Assembly (NCBI RefSeq): GCF_013373865.1
Contig: NC_050476.1
Coordinates: 13,559,197-13,623,196, forward strand
DNA length: 64,000 nt
Source: Monomorium pharaonis
Taxonomy: Eukaryota; Arthropoda; Insecta; Hymenoptera; Formicidae
Reading direction: 5' to 3'
A model generated the notes under the pieces. The model saw only the letters and a program-made list of their open reading frames with translations. It was not told where the DNA came from and made no database searches. The position numbers were made by a program, and so were the translations under genes. Shown one piece after another: positions 52,775 to 61,929 of this stretch. Each line of letters begins with the position of its first letter. The stretch's first letter is position 1.

Positions 52775-54492
52775 CCCACATAGAAATTGACATCCAGTGG
52801 ATGTCCAATGGACGTCCATTAAACCTCCATAGATCCATGGGACGTCTATGTCCATGGTGGAAGTCAGATGGACGTCCATTAGAGGTCTAGTAAACTTCCT
52901 TAGCTCCATTGGAGGTTTACCTTCATGGCGGAAGTTAGGTAGACGTCCATTAGGGATCCAGTAAACTTCCATGACTCCATTGAAGGATTACCTCCATGGC
53001 GGAAGTTAGACAGACGTCCATTAGAGGTCTAGTAAACGTCCATGGCTCCATTGGAGGTTTACCTCCATGGTGGAAGTTAGATAGACATCCATTAGGGATC
53101 CATTAAACATCCATAGCTCCATTGGATGTTTTCTTCCATAGTGGAAGTTAGATGGATGTCTATTAGGGATCCACTAAACTTCCATAGCTCTATGGAACAT
53201 TATTTCCATGATGGAAGTTATACAGACGTCCATTAAGGATCCATTAAACTTCCATAGCTCTATGGAACATTTATTTTCATGGTAAAAGTTACCCAGACAA
53301 CACGCTTGTCAGAATGAAAACTTTAAGAGAACTTTTTTAAGAAAACATTTAGATATCTTGGAAATGATGTCCAAATGGTAACATTTATCAGAGACGTCTA
53401 CTAAGATAGGTCTTTGAGATATCTCATGGAAGAGTTTCATTTAAGTTTCTTGAAAATGTTATCCTTATGATATCACAGCTAAATGATATCAGCTTAATAT
53501 CTCATAAAAGATATCACAATGCTGTCCGATTTTTGAGCCGTCCATGCGCGTCGTAGTTGACTCAGAAATCAGACAACACTATAGCATCCTGAATGAGAGA
53601 TCTATTTGATATTTAAAAAAATTATCATAAAGATAATGTTTTCCAAAATAACGGTTTGTCTACAATTACTGCGCACAAAAAAATGCACAAAATCTAAATT
53701 TATCATGTACTGAATACAAAAACAGAATAATAAACTATTCAATTTTTCTTAAAATATATGATTTATATAGTTAAAATTATCTAATTAACCATTTGAACGC
53801 TTCAAAGTATTAATGCTAAATAGATCGCAATTTCCATCAAATTATTAAGGTTATGGAAAAAGATAAATTTAACAATGAAATTAATAAGTAAATAAATTAA
53901 TGCTATTTATTTTTAATGTTTTGAAAAATTTAATTGCTTTTATAAAAAATAATATAATTGCGTCAGTTTATAACATATATGTATATGTAGACAATAACAA
54001 GTACCCATATCGATGAGTCAAATTGGCATAGCAGATATAGTACAAGGTTTGTAATCCTAAGGTCCCGGGTTCAAAACCAGAGGCAAGTAAGAATAAAATA
54101 AAATAATTTAATTTAAATTTAATTAATTAATAAAAATTTGTCCTAAATTTAGTATGTACTGTTGATAAAAATAATTTAAAAGAAATAAAATTTTTATTTT
54201 AAATTTTTATTTTGTCAATCATCCATCGAGGCTCCGTGAAGCCTCTATTAATTATCCACGAAACGTCCGTAAGTCATCCATCGAGGCTCCGTGAAGCCTC
54301 TGTTAATGATCCACACAACGTCTAATAGACCTCTTTGACGACCTCTATTGAAGGTCTAATAGACGTCCACAGTGCGGAACTGTGGATTTCTAATGGCTCT
54401 ATATAGGACGTCTAATGGACGTCCACTGGAAGTTTAAACTTCCATGGCAGACGTCCATTAGACGTCTACTGGAGGTTTCATTTCTATGTGGG
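52775..54492. mobile_element. 1.7-kb CCCACATAGAAAT element, copy 2
   Basis: It is the inverse of 19411-21120 along its whole length, with the same CCCACATAG ends. TT is duplicated (52773-52774, 54493-54494); the intact right arm of the host MITE (GTTCGTTTTGTCTG on its inverse) proves the empty site. The tRNA-like segment is at 54017-54086. The frames at 52745-52972 are word artefacts. Confidence 0.9.
54017..54086 (+). other. tRNA-like segment, copy 2
   Basis: TGGCATAGCAGATATAGTAC (A-box-like) and CCCGGGTTCAAAACC (B-box-like) are preserved relative to the 19.8-kb copy. Stems are imperfect. This is Pol III-promoter-like sequence inside a DNA element. Confidence 0.55.
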
Positions 54493-54639
54493 TTGTCTGT
54501 TCTGGATCCACTCGGAGCAAACCCAAGCAAACCAACGCACTCCAATAGGTTGGCGTAATCGGAATCAACTTATTAGAGTGCGTCGGTCTGTTTGGGTTTG
54601 CTCCGAGTAGACTCAGAACAGACAAAACGAACAAGGCTA

Positions 54640-55854
54640 ATCTGAGTCAAAAGTGGTAAAGGAACTTTTTAGTTCAAATGTCATTTTCTTTCTCTCCCAA
54701 AATATTAATTAATTATTGAGATTCATTGTATATGTGCTATAAATGAAAAGTATTTTACAATAAATCTTGTTTTAGAAAAAAACAAAAAATTTAGTAAAAT
54801 TGCATGTTTACATCTATTATATAAATTGATCAAAAATTTACATTAGTTGTATCTAATTTTCTAAAATGCTGCATAGTATATAAAACAAAATGTTATCTGT
54901 TAATTTTTTGTCTATATTATTCATTTCTCACTTACTTTATATTTCGGTTATTAAATGTTGCTTATATTAATCAAAACTTTAAAATAATGCAAAGGTATGA
55001 TTTATGCGACCGGTATGTATTCAACAACTCTCCTTTATTTTGCCGCGTTATGAACAAATATAAATAAGTAAGAGAAAATGTAAACAGATATTTGTATACG
55101 AAATGAAGTTATACATAATTATGAAATAATAAGTTAGATTAATAAATAGGAACATAGATAAAGTAGGTAAAAAGTTAGAAAAAATTAGAAAATAGTTAGA
55201 AAAGTTATTTATTTATATAATATTTTATTTATATAAATTTATTTGTATAGAGAGAGATAGAAATTAGATAAAGAGTGCATTAAAATAACATAAAAATTAA
55301 ATGTGAAATTTAGCTAAAAGGTGTAAAAATTTAATTGCGGTGTCTGTTTCTCTTCTATAAATAAAACAAGAATCGTATTTAATGCATCGCAAGATAGAAT
55401 GTAGTAAAAATATATTTGAAAACCCCTATTGGTATTTTAGCTCTCAGACGATGCTCTACTTTGAAAATAATCTTGTGAATCATCTATAAGCAATATAGAT
55501 ATAATAAGGAGAAGTGCCGCTGCATTCTTTGTATACAATGGACAGATAACATTCCTGTAAAATTGGCTTTTTATTATTATTTTATTATTTTATTATTTAT
55601 TACTCAATATCACGTTTTAGAACTCAAATTCTATTATACTCTTATTACAAAGAATTTGCTTATTTCGAGAAATAATACGTATTAAGAAATCAAAGATTAT
55701 GAAAAAAATTATTGATGCTAAGTGTCACACATAATAATAGAGAATTAAAATAATTGAAGAGTTTCTTACGAAAATCAAAGAAATCTATCTTTAGAAAAAT
55801 CTAGATTAATGCGCCATACTATTTACAGCACAATATTCATAAAACAATTAATAT
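54640..55854. other. AT-rich, nothing recognised
   Basis: Long AT-rich stretch with AAAGTTAGAAAA-type low complexity near 55160-55200. No termini, repeats or coding similarity recognised. Confidence 0.45.
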
Positions 55855-56505
55855 ACAGTGTGTATATCATGTATATACATTTATGTATATTGTCTATACT
55901 GTGTATATGCTCCTGTATTACACCGTACATCCAATGAATATGAAATGTATATGCAAATGTTACAAGGATAATGTACATTGCAGACTGGAAGTATATACAC
56001 ATGTGTACATGATTTATATATTACATGTATATACATCATGTATGTCAATTTATCATTCATTGCATATATATAATATGAACATAGAATGTACATAATACAT
56101 GATAATATTGTTGCGCCCGTTAGATTGGTCAGCTGTGCTAGCCGATCGATATATTGATTTTTGGAGGAGAGCGTTGTCAGCTGTTTAGAGCTTGACAACG
56201 CAAGCAAATAACGAGGGGAATTTCGGTCTCGCGTTTAGACGGACGTTTTTGAGTGAAGCGCTTGTATTTCTTACTAATAAAGTCTTTTGTATTACTCGAA
56301 GTGCGGTGTGTGGGTGTTCCTTATTTACGTCCGTGTTCGCGCGTAACAATATTGTACATACTCAGTAAACATTAGAACATCTTATGTATGTCCTATGTAT
56401 ATACATACTATACATAGATATTTCATATTCTATGTATATGCAAAGAATGTGAAAAGTATATAAAACGCATATCATATATATGTGAAAAAATTACCACATA
56501 TTTAT
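55855..56505. repeat. TATACAT word-array DNA, block 2 (with a solo LTR inside)
   Basis: GTATATACATTTATGTATAT, TTGCAGACTGGAAGTATA and GAACATAGAATGTACATAAT repeat the content of block 1 at 26690-26890. It is interrupted at 56109-56348 and ends at the GC-rich insert at 56506. Confidence 0.7.
56109..56348 (+). mobile_element. Solo LTR (TGTTGCGCCCG...CGTAACA), ATAT target duplication
   Basis: It begins TGTTGCGCCCGTTAG, ends CGCGCGTAACA, and is flanked by ATAT at 56105-56108 and 56349-56352. AATAAAGTC near 56277 is the polyadenylation signal. 240 bp. Its first 30 bp match the mini-LTR at 6046. Confidence 0.82.
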
Positions 56506-58628
56506 TGTGACGTTACAGTTGCCCTGCAACGTCGCCGTATCCCTCTGCCGTCACAAAGCTCGAGCTCGCGCTTGAGAGAGCGGTCGGGAGATGCAGGGAG
56601 CAAATTGCGATCCTCGACGGGCCACATTAGCAATATTATTTGCGATTATTAATTATATTTCCTTTCTTGTATTTTATGTATCGGACGTCTTACTCGTCGA
56701 AAAACACCGAGAGACGTCGCCTGGGAATCCGGCCTTGGCGGAGCGAGGGAAAATAGAGGACAGGGCCGGGATACGAGAAAAGTACCGCGAGAGTTTGAGA
56801 CTCCCGACTTAAGCCGCGGAGAGCGGCACGACAGGAAACTCGACGAGACGTCACAGAAGAAACGTTGACAAATCCGATAACAGCGTAGGACACTCCAGCT
56901 GTAACACTCCCATATCGGCGCCGGAAAGACCAGACAAACTGAAAGGCCGCCAGTAAAGGAAAAGGGTCGAAGGCCCTGTGATCGAAGGACGCTTCGCGAA
57001 ATTGGGGTGCGTACGTCGTTATTAGCGAGTTGTCGAAGCGCGTAACACATACCCCTTATTGGCCGACGCCACGCGCAGTCAAGTAGAGCACCCCCTGCGT
57101 GGGGAGTATCATCGACTCGCGATCGAGCACCTCTCCTCTTGATCCCTCTCTTCCGCAGTGAAAGTTTCGGCAGTCCGGCCATCCTCGCGAGGTACTATAG
57201 CGAGAGCACGAGGCAATGTCCAGAGACGAGCAAGGGCTTTGGCGAAAATCGCGAGGGACAAGAACGCCGGTGAGATTGCCCGAAGAATGTTAGTGTAAAG
57301 CCACTCGCAAGTCGGCGGAACGCATCCGCGCTCGTTAGTATAGGGTCGAATTCGTTAGTGTCGCGGAGTGTGCGTGTGTGCGCTCGTAGTGTAGGGTTAA
57401 AATGAGCGATCAACGTCCAAGCGCGGTGAGCCGCCAGGATCGCATTGGCTAAAAATTTGCGTGTCGAATTGCGATGTGATCGCGGCGTGGCAGCTGAAGA
57501 TCTTAGTCCCGGATAGCATCAAGGAAAAGCCTTCGGCAGTAGCTGGAGATTGGGAGAGCGTCCGCCACAGCGCCGGGATGCGCGCGGTACGTACGCTCGG
57601 AACAATTTGTGTGTGACGACATCCGCAGCTTCGTCAACTTGCGGAAAACGCGTAGATTACGTGGAGACAGATCCTGGCGATCGGGAGCGAGATCCACCAC
57701 GGCGGAGGCGCGGAGCGCGTGAAGCTCCGAGGATAGAGCGAAGCGGCGGCGGGTCGACGGAACCGCGCTGCATGCGAGTGGTGGTCGAAAGCACCGATCT
57801 CATCATCCTTACTGTCGCATTACTAACTTACGCGGAGCCTGTTCTCCTGTACCGCCTAACCCGCGACTACGTAGTTTTACTGTATTCCGTTCCGTACTCG
57901 CACTGTTATTTGTGCTTTTAGTCAAATTCGCGTCCTTGTATCTTCGTATTATTCACGCGCCCGCCTATTTCCGTCACTTTCGAGTCGTACTGCCGCTCGC
58001 AATTGTAGATCTCATGATTATCCGTGCATTTCTATTTTTGCTATTGATTTTGCTTCACGGTACGAGTTCGGCTGCGTGCGATTCTGTTGGTCGCGATAAT
58101 TCCGTTCCGTTTTGGCGAATTCAGTGAGTTTTGCCTTTTTCTTTCACTATTGCCTTGTTAATTTCAATCTTCTTTACAGATGCTGTAACTTATGCTTGTT
58201 AATTAAATTTTGTCTAACTTCCAGATTTATCGATTACTATTGTTAATTTCCCTCGTAAATAAATGTTATTTTCCGTGTCTGTTCTGAACGGCGAGTATAA
58301 ATTGTTGCTTCCCCTTGTCCTGTAGTATCTTGCGCGACCAAACATTCGACCGTGGCTTACTGCCCCGCCCCTCTACCGAAGAATTTGGAGCGGCCGGCTG
58401 ACTGCATGGTACGAGCATTAAGCGGGACGTTAGAATAGAAGAGTTAACTACGCGAGCTTTCGTTGGTGATTCGACGCGACGGAAGAGCGCCCAACTTGAT
58501 GACGTTTCCTGCGGATCGCTTCGCCGTATTTCGAGGGGTGTTTGAGGGAACGTCCATCTTCCTTTTCCTCTCGTGCCGTTTTTGCTCCGCGTCGCGGTTC
58601 CGCGCGGCGGAATGCGATACGCGTGACA
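56506..58628 (+). mobile_element. GC-rich 2.1-kb insert, probable long solo LTR
   Basis: It begins TGTGACGTTACAGTTGCC and ends GATACGCGTGACA (TG...CA), is far more GC-rich than the TATACAT DNA on both sides, and has an AATAAATG signal at about 58259. There is no recognised protein; the minus-strand frame at 56649-57182 is arginine/serine-rich and not credible. No clear target duplication, so the boundaries and the LTR interpretation are tentative. Confidence 0.45.
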
Positions 58629-58757
58629 GCATATACACAGGATATTCAAAGTATATACATAGATATATTCTAAAGATATGCAGTATATATTTATGGTATA
58701 TACATAATGTATGTTGCAAAAATGTGTAATGTACATTCCTGACATGTATATGGGATA
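58629..58757. repeat. TATACAT word-array DNA, block 3
   Basis: ACAGGATATTCAAAGTATAT and GGTATATACATAATGTATGT continue the block interrupted by the GC-rich insert; the mariner follows at 58760. Confidence 0.65.
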
Positions 58758-58759
58758 TA

Positions 58760-60000
58760 CCATATATATAAATATGAAACCGGAATTTTTGTATAGAAAA
58801 TCCACGTTTATTGTATGAAAATGATGAAATATATTTTATTCGAAGTATTACGGCTAGCTATACATTTTTCCATTTCTCTGACAATTTGTGGATGCCATGC
58901 CAAAAAAATGTTCCTCTTTTGAGGCAAACCGATTATCGAGCCATTTTCGTATATTTTCGTAAGATTTGAAGCGCTGCTCAGCAAGTGCGTGTCCCATCGA
59001 TGCAAATAAGTAATAATCGGATGAAGCCAAGTCTGGTAAGTAAGCCGCATGCAAAAGTATTTCTCAACCAAACGCCTCAATCGTTTACTTGATTGGTTTT
59101 GCTATGTGTGATGGTGCATTATCATGAAGTAAAATCACTTTGTGTTGCCTTTTTTGATATTCTGGTCGTTTTTCACGTAAAGGTTGATTCAAATCGATCA
59201 TTTGTTGTCGGTAGCGTTCAGTATTAACGGTTTTGCCAGATTTTAGCTTATAATAGATCACACCGTTCTGATCCCACTAAACACAGAGCATTGTCTTCAG
59301 TCCATAGTGATTTGGCCTTGCAGTCGATGTCGATGGTTTGCCTGGAGTTACCCACGCTCTTTTACGCTTAGTATTCTCAAAATATATCCACTTTTTATCG
59401 CCAGTCACAATTCGATGGAGAAATGACTTTTTTTTGTACCTGGCGAGTAGCATTTCGCAAGTGGTTTTTCGGTTTTCCTGCTGTTTTTCATTCAGTTCAT
59501 GTGGAACTCATTTTCCTATCTTCTGGATCTTTCCCATGCCTTTCAAACGTATGGAGACGGCTTTTTGTGCCACATTTAATTGATCCGCGAATTGTTACGT
59601 TTTCGCTGTTTTCAAACTTTTTCGGTGGTCTTCCACGTTCTTCGCTTCTCACCTCAAAATCGCCACTTTTGAATTTTTTAAACCACTCAAAGCACTGTGA
59701 TTTACCAAGAGCATGCTCACCGTAAGCTTCGACAAGCATTCAATGTGCTCGACAAGCAGTTTTCTTCAAATGGTAACAGAAAATCAATGCTGTCTGCAAA
59801 TCGTAGTTTCCAGGTAAAATTCGACATGTTCAACGCTATTGAAAACTATGCTGTTGTATGAAACCTGTATTGTTGTGAGTTGAAAATCGTTATCAGATGT
59901 CAAAACAAGAAAATGGCGCCAATGACTCGGCGGTAACTATTAACTATTAACATCTAGCGCCATCTATGGGCAAATTCCGGTTTCATATTTACAGACCTGG
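58760..60000 (-). mobile_element. mariner element, 1.24 kb, minus strand
   Basis: The 5' end on the minus strand is CCAGGTCTGTAAATATGAAA; the 3' end is CCATATATATAAATATGAAA. TA is on both sides (58758-58759, 60001-60002). Length and TIRs are standard for mariner. Same subfamily as 43820-46389. Confidence 0.9.
58845..59827 (-). pseudogene. mariner transposase, frameshifted
   Basis: The start MSNF is at 59827. A one-base loss follows, after which PGNYDLQTALIFCYHLKK and then MLVEAYGEHALGKSQCFEWF, KKFKSGDFEVRSEERGRPPK appear (N-terminal HTH domain). Later SIKCGTKSRLHTFERHGKDP holds the linker, shifted. The C-terminal part reads AYLPDLASSDYYLFASMGHA then LAEQRFKSYENIRKWLDNRF, with the region of the last catalytic aspartate of the D,D34D triad. 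Multiple frameshifts make it inactive. It closely parallels the plus-strand copy. Confidence 0.88.
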
Positions 60001-60002
60001 TA

Positions 60003-60244
60003 AACATATTATTTTTTATAATAAAAGTTTTTATAAATTTGTCTTTATTTTTCTCGATCCTTTTTATAGACTGACATATCAGTCTATCTAATATAATATA
60101 TCGATGACAAAATCTTACTTGCTTCCACGATCTTGATAAACCCCTTTTATTCACTAGAAAGTGCACTTTGTTTACGAAAAGGGTAAAAACTGTTTACGAA
60201 AAGGGCTACGTCACGTAGCGGTGGTAGCGAAAAGAATACTTTTC
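60003..60244. other. AT-rich spacer
   Basis: Nothing recognised; TTTTATAGACTGACATATCA resembles phrases at 30840, so it may be the edge of a dispersed repeat. Confidence 0.35.
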
Positions 60245-60540
60245 ACATTTTTTGTATAATATATACGTAGAATATGAAACATCTATATATACATAAAATA
60301 TACATAGGATGTTCTAATGTTTGGGATACATATACAAATGTCACGTATGATTCATACAATATCCTACGGATATCCATAAATGTATCTACATCAGCGTATA
60401 TTGTACATATATACATTTGATGTAAATACATGGAATATACATAAGATATATTCTATGTACATTTAGGCTGTGATTTCGTTTAAATATACAAATTATGTAT
60501 TCATACTAATGTTCTATGTATATCGCATGTACATACATTT
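60245..60540. repeat. TATACAT word-array DNA, block 4
   Basis: TATACATTTGATGTAAATAC and ATGTATATCGCATGTACATA; it resumes after the solo LTR at 61181 with ATTTGATGTAAATACATGGA. Confidence 0.65.
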
Positions 60541-61180
60541 TGTCCCGTCCGCCGGCATCACCGACCGCGCACGGCCCGGCCAAACACCCGCCGGACCACG
60601 ATACGGGCACCGTATCATAAAATTTCAATAACGTTGAGACGAGAATCGTCTGTGTCCGTTTGTTCTTGTGTCCGTTTGTTACTGTGTCCGTTTATTACTG
60701 TGTCCGTTTGGTCTGTGTCCGTTTGTTACTGTGCGCATTTGGTCTGTGTCCGTTTGTTACTGTGTCCGTTTCGCACTGTGTCCGTTTATTACTGTATCCG
60801 TTTGGTCTGTGTCCGTTTCACTCAGCTTGCTGTGTCCGTTTATTACTGTGCGCATCTGGGACTCACTCTCCTCAACAGGGTATTTAAAGCAAAGAAATTT
60901 GAAGTAGGCCGTATATCACCTACTTCGGCGTCCTGTGTACTACCACTATGTTCTCTATTCGGTCCTGAATTTTAATAGAGGATGGTCATGTGGACCTCCA
61001 CGCAAAGATCAAAGATGCCGACACGGAGTGTCACTACTGGTTATACTGTGTAAACACTGTATCAATTCGTTAAATATATTATAATTTCATCCACGAAATC
61101 GATTTGTTGTCTCAGGCACTCTTTCCTACACCCTGGATCCCGGCGAGCTATGTCCGAGTAGGAAAAATACAGTCGTTACA
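60541..61180 (+). mobile_element. Solo LTR (TGTCCCGTCCGCC...GTCGTTACA), ATTT target duplication
   Basis: TGTCCCGTCCGCC begins at 60541 and GTCGTTACA ends at 61180, flanked by ATTT (60537-60540 and 61181-61184). Without the word-element insertion at 60651-60868 it is about 420 bp. AATTCGTTAAATATATTATA is a possible promoter or polyadenylation region. A partial copy is at 9297. Confidence 0.75.
60651..60868. mobile_element. GGACACAG-word element E, right half only
   Basis: It starts inside the array (TGTGTCCGTTTGTTCTTG) and ends CGCATCTGGGACTCACTC. About 12 words remain. There is no left tip, core or left target duplication; the insertion lies within the solo LTR. Confidence 0.8.
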
Positions 61181-61464
61181 ATTTGATGTAAATACATGGA
61201 ATATAAATACATGAGATACATTCTACGTATATTTACGCTATGATCTCGTTTGAATATATAGATCAAGTATATCCATATGATATTCTATGAATATTCCTAA
61301 ACATATGTACATTTATGTATATTACATACATTCTTTGTATGTACACAGTGTATACAATATATTTTTATAACATTATGGATTTTTTTTGTATATACAGAGG
61401 ATATTAAATGTTTACTAGGTATGTGCATAGTATATATATAATGTATAGAATATAAATGATACAA
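61181..61464. repeat. TATACAT word-array DNA, block 5
   Basis: Continuation of block 4, with ACATTTATGTATATTACATA and GTGTATACAATATATTT. The frame at 61297-61536 is an artefact. Confidence 0.6.
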
Positions 61465-61929
61465 ATTTGTGAAGGTCTGGGAGATTGTGTGTTGTGTGCG
61501 GTAGATCGTCGAAATGACTTGCTCGGAAGGTCCCACAAATAGCTTGCATGTTTATTTAAAAGATCAGAACAATGCAGATGAAATATCGTCAATTTGTAAT
61601 TATATTTGTAATTTATAATCTCCTGATCTGATTTCGAAGTTGCAAGTAACCTCCTTATATATGCAAGAGAGCATCACTTTTGCACACGGTGCTTTTAGAC
61701 ACGTTCATTTTTTACATAAGATCTTATATGAATATAAAAACCCTAACAGTCATGTTAAAAATAGTTTCCACTTGACAAACTAAATAAATTCATTCTTGAG
61801 AATGACTATTTCTTGATGTGGTCTCTATGTTTATCGATATACCGTTAGACATGGTTAGTGAGTGCATTAAAAAAAGGTTGGAGTGGATTAAACAGAGATA
61901 TTCCAATAGAAGAATTTTTTATTGAAATA
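61465..61929. repeat. Segment shared with 26951-27125, then spacer
   Basis: AAATTTGTGAAGGTCTGGGA, GTTGCAAGTAACCTCC and TTATATATGCAAGAGAG mirror 26951-27075. TTGCACACGGTGCTTTTAGA at 61679 resembles the words of the 25126 array. 61710-61929 is AT-rich and unassigned. Confidence 0.45.

Larger units (their letters stand above)
52761..54637. mobile_element. Foldback MITE GCCTTGTTCG, split by the 1.7-kb element
   Basis: GCCTTGTTCGTTTT (52761) continues after the insert with GTCTGTTCTGGATCCACTCG, and the whole is inverted at the right: GAGTAGACTCAGAACAGACA then AAACGAACAAGGC, with TA on both sides. The arms are about 60 bp. The central phrase AACCAACGCACTCCAATAGG separates them. Confidence 0.8.

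Noticed and set aside
54017..54086. Functional tRNA gene
   Set aside because: A and B boxes are present but acceptor and T stems do not pair, and the same sequence sits in another transposon copy.
56649..57182. 177-residue minus-strand frame
   Set aside because: It lies in a GC-rich LTR-like insert where stop codons are rare by composition; the arginine/serine-rich peptide matches no family I know.
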